Assembly: GCA_037447655.1 (NCBI GenBank)
Contig: JBBHKE010002268.1
Coordinates: 170,398 to 234,397 of the forward strand
Direction of reading: 5' to 3'
From: Zygnema cylindricum
Lineage: Eukaryota > Streptophyta > Zygnematophyceae > Zygnematales > Zygnemataceae
Length of the DNA stretch: 64,000 bases
How positions within the stretch are numbered: the stretch's first letter is position 1; each line of letters opens with the position of its first letter. The notes under the pieces are model-generated. The model did not search any database. It was not told where the DNA came from and worked only from the letters and a program-made list of their open reading frames with translations. The translations under genes were made by a program, and so were the position numbers. Positions 22,857 to 39,230 of the stretch are shown in pieces.

Positions 22857-23749
22857 TGAAATTATGTGGTCTCTAATAACTTACACAATGAGCAGCCTAT
22901 GTAAAGCCTCTAGGATTATATTTTCCCCTTCAACTTTCCCACTGAATAAGGGCCTCCCAAGCACAAAAATATTCTGACCACCCTCACCCCTGTGAGGATA
23001 AGACTCCCCTGAGTCAAACGCAAAAAAAATCGTTGAATTTGCTCCCTTGAGCAGTAAGTTATGGCTGGCCAAAGATGGCTTATAAATACAAAAGGTTACC
23101 TGAAAGAGGCGCCTCAAACACGCTAAGTCCTTAAACTCCTACTCACAGCTATCTACTACTCTACCCTAGACTAATCAAAAGAGTATAGTAGAAGAAGGTA
23201 CAGTGGTCGATTGTACTTTTTGTAAGGGCATTATACAACATGGCCTTTCTGGTTGACACTTGTCAGCTTGGGAGCAACATTCCTCCTCCAATCTTTTATG
23301 GCGTCCAATGATGTGGCGCCATGTGTCACAGCCCGCCGTTATGTCTGAAAGCCGCCAAAGATTCACTCGGATTTGGCGGCGGCGACGACGTCTGTCCAAT
23401 CATATATTTTACACAGTTAGATTTGCGTCTGCGAGCGCCGTTGTTCTATATGCGTTGTTTCGCCAATTTGGTATGTTTAAGTTAAAGTGACGTTGCGTGA
23501 CTCTTTACTAAAATATCAAACCACATACGTGTATCGTTTCGTCAATGCCCAACGAATAAGGTGCACTTCTATATGGCATTAGTAGACATACGTTCAAATC
23601 AGATCCATGGCAACATTTTAGACATCTATCAGTGTGTCTTTCGGTCTGCCTGTTTCTTTCTGACTTTCAGGGTAGCCATGGTGACTCTCTCTCTCTCTTC
23701 TCTCTAGAGTCTAAATTAAGAAGTGAATATTAATTACTTCTTTTCAACA
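22857..23749 (-). repeat. 3' LTR of element I
   Basis: Starts TGAAATTATGTGG and ends TTTTCAACA, 893 bp. TATAAAT-like box near 23080, an ATTGG-equivalent CTAATC, a partly paired hairpin near 23190-23225 and GGTAGCCATGGTGAC at 23674. Its U3 half is about 80% similar by eye to 30553-31049. Confidence 0.8.
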
Positions 23750-23762
23750 CACCTCTTAATTC

Positions 23763-26700
23763 TTAGTCAACTTTTAATCTAAGTCCACAATTTTCTTTGC
23801 AATACATCAACTTAGGGGAAGGCACTAGTTTTGTCATCATGTCTGCAATCATCTCTTTATCACTTTTATGAACCAATTTAATTATTTTATTCTTAACCTT
23901 CTCTTTGACAAAGCTTAGTCTTATATCCATATGTTTAGCTTTGAAATGGTATTTTAGATTAGTTGCGATAGATATAGCAGCTTGATTATCACATAAGACA
24001 TTTTGAGTTCCAGACTTAATGAACCCAAGTTCTTCAAGAAGAAATTTTACCGACATGAATTCTTTGGTGGTAACATAGGAAGCCATGTACTCAACCTCCA
24101 TAGTGGACTGAGCAACTACTTTTTGCTGTTTGCTACTCCAACAACATGCTCTAGATCCAATGTGCAACACATATCTAGTTGTATATCGTCTTAAAGGCAC
24201 ATCTCCATAACTATATCACTCCAAGTGGTGATGTGTGTGTGCTCCCCTCCCAAATGCAACCATAATTCTCTTGTTTGCACCAAATATCTCATCACTCTTT
24301 TGGCAGCTTCTCAATCTCTTTTTCTGGGTTCATTTAAACTTCTACTGAGAAAACTTACAACTAGAGCTATGTCTGGACGTGTAGATTTCATAAAGTAAAT
24401 TAAACTGCCTAGAATTTGCCAATAAAGAATTCCTACCATAAACCTCTTTTTTTCTCATCCATCTCATCATTCAAAATCAACATCCCTCCCTCTTCCCTTC
24501 GATACTTTCTTCAGATCCATGGAAGTGGTTCACCCATTTGCTTTCTCCATCTGAAACTTTTCTAGCATATTATTGATAGATTCTTTGTGAGTGAGTCTTA
24601 TAATTTTGTTCCCTCTATCCCTCTTCATTTGAATCCCCAAAACGTATTTAAATTTGACGAGGTCTTCCATGTCAAACTGACTTCTCAAATCCTGTTTAAG
24701 TTTGTTAATCTTATCTAAGGACTTGCTTAAGACTAGCAAATCAACAACATAAATAGCAATAGATATCACTCTATTTTCATCCTCAACTAGATATATAGAG
24801 TGATCTGATGTATCACAAACCGGTCAAAAATTTGTCCAATTTTATGTTCCATTATAGCAGGGCTCGCTTAAGGCCATAAAGTGATTTTATCTGTTTGCAT
24901 ACCTTGCTTTCTTCTCCGCTTTCCACGTATCCTTCTGGTTGCCTCATCTAGATCTCTTCTTCTAATTCTTGGTGTAAGAAAGCGGTTTTAATATCCAATT
25001 GATGTATTTCCATATCCTCTGCTGCGGCTAAACTTAAGAGGATTCAGACAGAGGGAAATCTGACTATAGGTGAAAAAGTTTCTTCATAGTCTATTCCTTC
25101 ATTCTGAGTATAACCTTTAACAACCAACCTAGCCTTGTATCTTTCAATGGTATTATCTCAGTTTAGTTTAAGCTTAAAAACCTACTTACATCCAATTGGT
25201 TATTTGTTCGGTGGACAATCTACCAACTCCCATGTATTGGCTTCCATGATAAAGTCCATTTCTTGATTGATGGCAGTGAACCACTAGCTACTTTCTGGGT
25301 ATTTACGACCTCTAAGTATGTCTGAGGTTCTTCTAGGTGGGACATTTTTTTTAGTTGGTTATTTACTTGTCTTTCTTGAAGCCGTTTACTACTTTTTTTT
25401 CCTCCTTCAAAATTTGACGCCGGTATGGAAGGCATTCTCGGGTTTCTTTGGGGAAGTTATTCATCTCCCCCATCTTCTAATTCTGGTGTTTGATCAAGTT
25501 CCTTGTGAGTTTTCACTTCGTATTGTGGTGTTTCCTCAAATGTTGTCTTTTTGTCTTTCTCTTTTGGTACATCTGCAGATTTTTCCTTCTCCCAGTCATC
25601 CTTCTCTTCATTTCCAAAGTCAAAATCAGAATACTAATCCGATTCAAATCTGATTTTGACTTCTTTGTTATATTTGAATGGATCAATAGACTTTACTTCA
25701 TTCATCACCACTATTTGTTTGACCAAAATGATATCTCTCTTTTTCAAGTCATACACTCGATATCTTTTTGTGCTCTCATCATATCCTACAAGATATCTTG
25801 GTTTCCCTCTTCCCTCTAACTTCCATTTACTTTATTGAAATCCTAACTGTAGACTTGACTTCGAAAACTCTCAAACTAGACAAATATGGTTTTCTTCCCG
25901 TCCACCTCTCATACGGAGTTTCCTTTTTATTGTTGAAGTTAGGACTCTATCTTTGATGAAGTTAGCATAGTTCATAGACTCTTGCCAAAACTGCAATCCA
26001 ATCCTTTTATGAGTTAGCATACTTCTAAACATTTCTCCTAAAGTTTTATTTACTCTTTCTGCTACTCAATTCTGTTTCAGATTATAGAGAGCTGTTTTCT
26101 CATGATGGATTCTCTTTACTTTCACAAATTCTTAAAATTCTATTGAGGTGTATTCTTTGCTATTATCACTTTTATCTTTTTTATTAAGGTTTCATGTAAT
26201 TTTTTACTCCATACTTTGTATTCTTTGAAATATCTTAGTACCTTTGACTCATATCTAAGAAAGTATACCTAAGTGTATCTAGACCAATCATATGTAATGG
26301 TTAGCATCCATCTTTTCCCCTCATGTGAAGCATACCTAGCTGGTCCCCAAACATCAGTGTGAACAAGATCTAATACTTTCTCACTTCTACATGTGGATGC
26401 TTTTGGGAATGGGAGTATATGAATCTTCCCTTGGGCACATCCGCTGTACTCATCTGAGATCTCATCATCTCCAAACTCAATTCCATCCACTATTCCCTTT
26501 TTCTTCATTTTCAATAATCTATCTAGATGAACATGCCCCAACCTCTTGTGCCAAAGCATCATATCACTTCCACACGAGTAGAGGACACTTTTTTCATTGC
26601 AAAGTAGAATTCTAAACATTCCTTGACTACCATTTTTAGCAATGAAATAAACCTCATTATCAAAGTTAGATGTGAAGATTCCTTTCTTAGTTCCTGTTTC

Positions 26701-26859
26701 GAACTCTTTTTCATCTAGAACAACTGTTGAGACTATATTCTTGCTAAGCTGTGGAATGTAAAGATTATCTCAAAGTGTTATAATTGAATCCTTCCCATTA
26801 ACTAGAACTTTTAAATCAACCGATCTAATACCACTTGTGGTTTTTACTCTACCATCTCC
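23763..26859 (-). pseudogene. I pol remnant (pre-IN, IN, RT, RNase H)
   Basis: RNase H frame 23763-24200 ends TKLVPSPKLMYCKENCGL and keeps LCDNQAAISIATN and MEVEYMAS. The RT active site reads YVVDLLVLSKS (24530-24769), a catalytic Asp to Val change. The linker lies at 25220-25435, integrase C-terminal pieces at about 25640-26060, and the pre-integrase zinc region at 26269-26619 (HKRLGHVHLDRL, YSGCAQGK). The protease is cut at 26859 by LTR J within the EYGDGR motif. Stops are numerous. Confidence 0.8.
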
Positions 26860-27957
26860 TGTTTGAAATTTATGTATTTTCTAGGTCTGTATTGGAAAAA
26901 TAAATAGAGTGTTGGAAAAAGGTAATTAATAGTTCACTTCTATATTTTAGTTAGAATGTAAAGAGAGAGAAAGAGAGGACCAAAGGCAGGCCATGGCTGC
27001 TGCGTCATTTAGAAGGAGGCAGTATGAGTTAGAAGGTATTTTACTAGTTTTAGCAAAATAGTGCTTCAGGCCGGATTTGAACTAAGGTCTACATATTACT
27101 ATGTAGACTTACTCCTTATCCATTAAGGCACTAACGAAACGATACACATGATATGTTTCACGCATATATATGTATTGATCTAAATGACTAATTCGCAGCA
27201 GACTAACGAAAACACGCATAAATCAATTCATGTATGGAAGCGAATCAAAGACGTATAAATACAACTGATCAGACTGCCACCATTACAGCCGCCACCCACA
27301 ATATGCTTTCGGTGGCCTTTGGGGATAGCCTCAGGTGGTGCCACGTGGCGCCACATTATTTGATATCGGAGAAGATGGGAGGAGGAACCATGGCTCCCGA
27401 TTTGGCAAATGTCACCTTGTGAACATGTCGTACAATGGCCGTACAATAAGTACATCGCCTATCGTACCTTCTTGTACTATATAGTGTTCCTATTGGACTA
27501 TGGTTTAGAAGTAGGCAGTCGTGAGTAGTCAGACCAAGACTTAGTGATATTTAGGTACCTCTCTCTAAGAGAGCTTGTAACTATAAAGGTCATCTTTGAC
27601 CAGCTATAACTTAATGCTCGGGTGAGCAAAATTCAGTGACTCTTTTTGCTGCGAACTCACGGAAGTCCAAGCTACACAAAGGTGTAGTCGGTTAGAGTCT
27701 TTGCGTTCCAGGGTGGCACTTATTTAGTGGGAAAGTCAAAGTGGGGAATATTGTCCAAAACACATATTCAAGCTTTGTATTCTGTGGTGGAACTGAGCAC
27801 ACAGAAGGTCTTCTCTTCATAGGGGTGAAGGTGTATTGGGGTTTTGATTGTCAAGGGATCATTCATTTGGGTTTATATCAACTTGGATTCAACACTATCT
27901 AGATTAGCTTCTTTTGGATCTGCGAATTCTGTGGGCAATGGAGCCCATAGAATTTCT
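26860..27957 (+). mobile_element. solo LTR J, target duplication TCTCC
   Basis: TGTTTGAAATTTATG ... GAATTTCT, about 1098 bp, with TCTCC at 26855-26859 and 27958-27962. Removing J and one TCTCC restores the codons EYGDGR of element I. Contains GGCCATGGCTGC, the antisense tRNA-like module (27070-27135), G-box, hairpin (about 27440-27480) and an ATTGGAC CCAAT box. Its U5 closely resembles that of C. Confidence 0.85.
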
Positions 27958-28260
27958 TCTCCATACTCTATCTCCACTGCTGGAATTTTTCTCAATTTAG
28001 TAAACCACCTCTTATCATTGCACATATGCATTGAGGCCCCTGAGTGTATGATCCACCCATCCTTAGGTGGATCCTTCTTACCTCCGAAGGCACACTTTTG
28101 TCCCCGTGAAATGTCCGCATGCTTCTCAGTGGTTTTCGGTTTAAGGAGAAGCCCCTCAAGCTCCTCTTCCTGTTCGGTGACTTCATCTTCTTCCTCGTCA
28201 TGAACCTGAGTCAAAAAAAGCTTTTTTTTTTCCTCCATCTCTTGAGGAACCTTGTCCATC
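27958..28260 (-). pseudogene. I protease N-terminal part
   Basis: Open frame 27873-28259 reads an acidic spacer, CAFGGKKDPPKDGWII, then HSGASMHMC, in which the catalytic Asp of DSGAS is His. It ends with KIPAVEIEYG, after which it runs into LTR J. Confidence 0.8.
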
Positions 28261-29184
28261 TTTCAGTCGGAGATCTGCAAGCTTGACAAAATCTGCCATA
28301 TAATGTCCATGTTTCTTGTTTATGTGATATAGTCCACCTTGAGGAGCTCCTCCCCCCTATCGGTCAAATCAGCCAACTCCTTGTCCTCTTCCTCCAAAGT
28401 TTCAATAGGTATATTTTCCCTTTTCCTCATCACGCTTCCGTGAATCAAATCTTGCAGCCAATGCTTGAATACTCGGACTTCCTCTCCTAAGTTCTATGGT
28501 ACTCTTTTTTACTAAAATCATCCCTAGTGTATCATCTAGATTCCAATTGCTATCACTTAGTTCGTGCAACCGATTAATGATATTCTCAAAATTTCAGGTA
28601 GTTTCATTATCAATGTATTTACTCCTTGTCTCTCTGACCATGAGTTACCTCCGCTCTCTAGTTCTCCAAATAATGCTCCTAAGTCATTGTAATAATCATT
28701 CATACTTCCTCCCTTGTACGTTTAAGCTTAAATCTTATTTTCTGCTAGTTGTTGTTGCTACAATGACCCACTCTTATATTTGTTTACAAGAGATACCCAA
28801 ATTTGAGAGGAAAATCTAACTTGCATAAGGGGAGTGGCAATGCCCTTCACTATATTTTTGAGAATTAAAAGCTTAGCAACCTTGACGTTATAGTTCCAAT
28901 TTTCATATTCTGACCGTTCGGTCTGACTCCCTGTCATTAGTCTTGGTGGCGTCCTGGTGGCGTCTTGTTGGCGCTTGGTGGCGTCTTGGTGGCGTTGCTG
29001 CTGGTATCGTCATTGATTCTGGAGTCCCTTGAGAAGCAACTCCTCCTTTTTCTCTTTCCATTATTATTTCCTCCCCTTCCTCGTCATCGTTCGTGATGGT
29101 TGTTGATGTGGGCAACTGTTATGACGGCTCTGGTGGTGGATGTGCCAGAAAAACGTGTTCCTCCAAACCGGTGGATGTGGGCAT
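28261..29184 (-). pseudogene. I gag remnant
   Basis: The nucleocapsid reads GLYHINKKHGHYMADF (about 28295-28345), with two Cys ligands lost. Capsid pieces extend to about 28900. The Gag N-terminal spacer contains a short minisatellite of CTTGGTGGCGTC units at 28941-28996. The block GFGGTRFSG near 29160 is the last recognisable family sequence. Confidence 0.65.
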
Positions 29185-30552
29185 CAAATTTTCCCAAACA
29201 TACAAGCAAAAGATAAAAATTATACCTTTCAATCACAACCGTCGGGTTAGTGTGCACGATGAAAAGTTTAGTTTAAGGCTGAAATTAACACCAAAACCGA
29301 TGATGCAAGTCATGGTGTAGTGAGGGCCACATTATTTTGCCTACACCGTGAATCCCTAAAAGGGTTAAAATTTATTTTGTATGAGGGTTTTTTTAGTGTT
29401 TAAAGTGGTCTAAATGGCGCGGACGATTGTGAGTCACTTAAATTATCAACCTTCTGAAAAAAATATATAGTATTATAATAAGTATATTTTGTGTCCAAAT
29501 GGCAAGTGTTATGAACCCTAGTAGTGATTTAGGGTCCACCTTTTTTCTTGTACTTTTTTGCGCGCTTGTGTTATACCGAAAATAAGAACAAATGGCAAGA
29601 TTGCACTACCTAAACCCATTTGTAACACCTACATATTATAAAAATTGTCACAATTCTTACTCTAGTGAATGATGTTGTGTGCAAGCCTTAACAACTCAAG
29701 TGGATATGAAATTGAATGTGAAGGAGATAAAGGGGAATAGAGGTCGTAAGTGCAACAAGTGTATTTCTCCTTAGAATTTCAAGAGAAGGTTTATCGGGAA
29801 AATGCAATATTTCTTGAGACTGTCCTTGTTTTGGGTCTTAGAGCTTATTTCATTTAAAGAAGGATGCCTCCGCGTTCAAAACGTCGCGCCAAAAAACTAT
29901 CATCAAAATTGTTAGTATTTCTCTATTATCTAAAGAAACATGTGTTTTTTGAAAACTCTTATCATACATTGATACATAGTGATGACTTGGGTTCGAAATG
30001 GCTTTTGAGTGTGAGAAATCGAAGCTTGATTTGTAAAGTTGTTATCCTTGATCCCTTAGTTGAATGCCAATAACTGGGAAATTTTTAGCAAAAAGTACAG
30101 AAAAACACGTATTGATCTCATTTTGAAGGCCATGACTTTAGCAAAAAGTACAGAAAAACACGTATTGATCTCATTTTGAAGGCCATGACTGTAATCTCTC
30201 TTTAGCCATTGAAACCAGCATCGCAAAGATGAAAAATTTTCAACAAAGTGTTTGTCCTCATACGCTTAATGTTCTTTTGATATCTACTTTGTCCCTTCAT
30301 TTGGCTGTTTATGTATTGCAAGACCGTGGCAGTAAATGCTAATCTTTTCATCCATTTGGTTTCAATGAACACTAGTCCTACCATGGCAAAAATCTCGGAT
30401 TGTTGAGCAACATTTGCACTGTTTAGGTACTTATTTGTATGATTTTGTACTAAAAAGGTATAAATTTTGGTCAACATCCTGAGATTTCACCATTGTGTGA
30501 ACATGCTTCTTGTAAGAGGGAAAGGAAAACAAGACACTGGAGTTATCTTTTC
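29185..30552. other. unidentified segment replacing the gag start and promoter half of I
   Basis: No copia, LTR or other recognisable protein sequence. ORFs such as 29864-30073 and 30202-30477 show no known motif. A 53-bp tandem duplication lies at 30085-30190. Since it lies between the TACAC duplications it entered after I inserted, with loss of about 0.5 kb of I. Confidence 0.55.
30085..30190. repeat. 53-bp perfect tandem duplication
   Basis: The unit beginning TTAGCAAAAAGTACAG occurs at 30085-30137 and again at 30138-30190 with no visible difference. Confidence 0.9.
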
Positions 30553-31049
30553 CGGGGTCCAATGATGTGGCGCCACATGGCACAGCGCGCCGTTATGTCC
30601 GAAAGCTACCAAAGATTCACTTGGGTTTGGCGGCGGCGACGACGTCCGTCTAGCCATATATTTTACACAAAAAAGATTCACGTCCGCGAGCGCCGTTGTC
30701 TATATGTGCCATTTTGTCAATTTTGTCTGTTTAAGTGAAAGTGAGGTCGCGTGATTTTATAATTAAACATCGAACCTGATACGCGTATCGCTTCGTCAAC
30801 GCCTTGCTTCGTCAACGCCTTAACAGATAAGGCGTATGTTTATATAGGATTTTGAAGACCTGGGTTCAAATCTACCAAGGCATAATTTTGGTCATCTATT
30901 AGTCGTCTGCCTGTATAATTTTGGTCATCTATCAGTCGTCTGCTTGTCTACCTGTTTCTCTCTGACTATGGGGGCAGCCATGGTGACTCTCTCTCTCTTC
31001 TCTCTAGACTCTAAATTAAGAAGTGAATATTAATTACTTCTTTTCAACA
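30553..31049 (-). repeat. 5' LTR remnant of element I (U3 half)
   Basis: Matches the U3 half of 22857-23749 through TTTTCAACA. Carries a perfect GGTTCAAATCT B-box-like motif (30863-30873) and the hairpin CGCCTTAACAGATAAGGCG (30816-30834). GGCAGCCATGGTGAC lies at 30973. A 15-bp GCTTCGTCAACGCCT duplication is local. Confidence 0.75.
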
Positions 31050-31054
31050 TACAC

Positions 31055-33546
31055 CAACAAGTTGTGTTTGGGACACAATCCCTCTTTAGAACTATCATTT
31101 CCCTACCTAATTCCAATTCATACGGGTAAGATTTACCTTCCGGCATTGTGGGAGCCATCAAATCGGTGGCCGCCAATGATCTGCATGAATCTACGCCAAA
31201 AAATATGTCTGTCTATGTGCATGTGAAAATTTGTGCTAGCCGGGCCCTCGGTACTTGTCCCTTGTTGCGAATTCTTTGTAGCCCTCTCAATGGCTACTTT
31301 GACATTGACACTGAAACACTCTATGCTCTATGGTCAGAGGGTGTTTTTGTTCATGAGCAAAGCTACTTTGGCCCCTTTTGGTAAATACAAGTGGTAAATC
31401 TGATCATGTCTCTACACTCACATCGTGGGGCGCGAATGATATCAATTCATCAATCTGGGTCCATGGCTCGGCCAAGAGGAGTTGCATGAAGTGTGAGGGC
31501 GAACCTCCAACCTTAAAGGTGGAAGTGTCTTCGATGTTGTCCCCCAGCCACGTGGGAGCTGTCCTTGTGGGGGAGGATCTCCGTAAATGCCTTTGTCTAT
31601 CTGTTTCGCGTCAGCTAGCTGCGAAATTTTCGGCGGCAATCGTAAAGGGTTGACACGGCTTGGCGTTCGAACCCGAGGATATACACTTCCATACACCTCT
31701 CACGGTCCCTCAGTTTAAGTGTCCAGTCAGCTCGCAATACTTATTTGGTTTTTGTTATAATCTTTTTTTATGCGTACTTAATGTACTTTAACGAATACTA
31801 AACGCAATATTTTTGTACTACAATTGTACTTAAATTATGCCGCTGCTATACTTAACTAAATATTGCTCAAATGACAAACAAATACTTTTGGCTTTATTTT
31901 GTAAAATAACAGTTGCCTCTTTATTCAAATAACCGGTCCCAATCCATAACTCTATTAAAAAGTTATATTAATTTTTTTGAAGGAGTTATGATAATGTGCA
32001 TTCATTGCTGGTTAAAGAGGCTTTATGGTGTGAAACTCTTCGACCAATACTTTCTAAAAAAGCATTTGCATCTCTTTAACCAATATTTATGATGCACAAA
32101 AACAATAGAAAACGTTACATATTGTTTTTTCGTACAGTAAGCTCACTGAAGGCAAAATACCTATGTTGTTTGCGTACTATTTGGGGCGACGAATTTTTTT
32201 TTGTACAGTAAGCATACTCAAAGGAAAATACCCATGTACTTTTGCAAACTATTCGGACTGACAATATATTATAACAGACTAATATTACAGCCAATTTACG
32301 ATCGTTTTGTTTTTGGTCAATGTACTTTGTAGTAACTAACAAGGTGGATCGATAAACACAAGGTGTTACACTCTTTTCTTCAAGAGTAATGCCCGTCTTA
32401 CGGCTCCTCAACAGTTTTTCAAATCAAAGCAAACTCCAAAAAAAAATGTGGACACATGGATTAATTATAAAGTAGAAAAAATATGTGCATCAACGCATAG
32501 GACAACAAAGATTCTAAGACAAACATCATCAACATCAAGGTCTGAAAGAAATTCCCCCAGGAATGCAAAAATAAACATAGCACAAATTGTTAGTTGGTTG
32601 GACCTGTTCTTTAACAATACATGATTTTGACAAAATTTCACAAAAATACAAAAACTAAAAAAAGTAATACAAGTGGTACACGAGCTGAAGACAAGTGTGT
32701 ATAAACATCAAGAAATGAAAGTGCACCAACAAGAATCATTTATATGCAATCAATAAAAACCAAGAACTGAGACGAATACACGCTTATGGAACATAAAATA
32801 ATGTTTTAAATACATTAGTGTTTAGTAGTAAGTCAACTTGACATAAACGCTAGATACATGGCTTCATAACTTGACATGGAACTTCCACGAAGCACAATAT
32901 TGTTATGATTCTCAAAGGAAATATCCTTAAAGTGCTAGCAAACATGACAAACAACAGACAAAAAGACAAGTAGAGTCTACAAGTGCAAAAGAGTCATGTT
33001 TCACAAGTTACATTTAAACAAAATATGTTTCTAGCTGTAAACGACAAATCCTTAAAAATGAGAGTTGCAAGCCCTAACAACTTATATCCTACATATCTAA
33101 TCTATTTTAGCAAAAAATATGTACATTCAAACAAACAAAATCTACACTTTTAGAAACTATATTTTTGGAGCATGGGACTACTTTGGATGTAGATACCAAC
33201 TTCAACATATAAATTTTGTTAAGAATTTATACAATATAATAAAACAAAAGATTTACCCTACAACTCCAATCAATTCTTCAAACCTTCACTAGACAAAAAG
33301 ACAAGCAATATCAACACATTTAAAAACTGCTTTATGAAGCACACATGTTGCCCTTGGTATTCCGGAACAAGTCTCACTACTATGGTTGTAACTACTAACT
33401 TCGACGATGAACATTTTTTTAAGAATCTGTACAATGAAGTAAAATAAAATATTCATCCTCAAAGAATAAACCTCGTTTGCTATACAAAGACATCCGCTTG
33501 AATCTCTTCTAGGATCAAAACTTCTCGTGCAATCGAGGAATTTTTC
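31055..33546. other. no convincing gene; dispersed repeat part b at left
   Basis: 31055-31105 continues dispersed repeat copy 2. Frames at 31148-31384 and 31378-31653 are open but lack known motifs. A GTTCGAACCC T-loop-like motif near 31665 has no tRNA fold around it. 31740-33480 is AT-rich and featureless. Confidence 0.5.
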
Positions 33547-39062
<5,516 letters not shown>

Positions 39063-39230
39063 TTTGAAAGAAATTGTGGGAAAGTTTAGATTTTCTTGGA
39101 GAGGAGAATGAAAGTGAGAGATAGACGAGGGAGAAAGAGTGAGAGGAAGAGCGCGGGGGAGGGGGAGGGAGAGGGAGAGAGATGGAAAGGAAGAGGAAGA
39201 GATAAGAGAACAAGAAGGAAAGCATATGAA
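39063..39230 (-). promoter_or_regulatory. pyrimidine-rich leader of the carboxylesterase gene
   Basis: In sense orientation the stretch before the ATG is strongly CT-rich, like the Y-patch/CT microsatellites common in plant 5' leaders. No firm TATA box or start site can be assigned. Confidence 0.4.

Larger units (their letters stand above)
22857..31049 (-). mobile_element. copia element I with target duplication TACAC
   Basis: The 3' LTR is at 22857-23749, pol and gag follow to about 29184, and a 5' LTR remnant lies at 30553-31049. TACAC lies immediately outside both ends (22852-22856 and 31050-31054). Solo LTR J sits in the protease. The gag start, primer site and promoter half of the 5' LTR are replaced by about 1.37 kb of unrelated sequence. 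Confidence 0.8.

Noticed and set aside
28941-28996. CRISPR-like array
   Set aside because: Short contiguous repeats without spacers in a gag gene; a minisatellite.
31148-31653. Possible small genes
   Set aside because: Open frames without known motifs, next to repeat boundaries; no splice or homology support.
31600-31690. tRNA or SINE at a GTTCGAACCC motif
   Set aside because: The T-loop-like word is good but no matching D-arm, anticodon arm or acceptor stem could be drawn.
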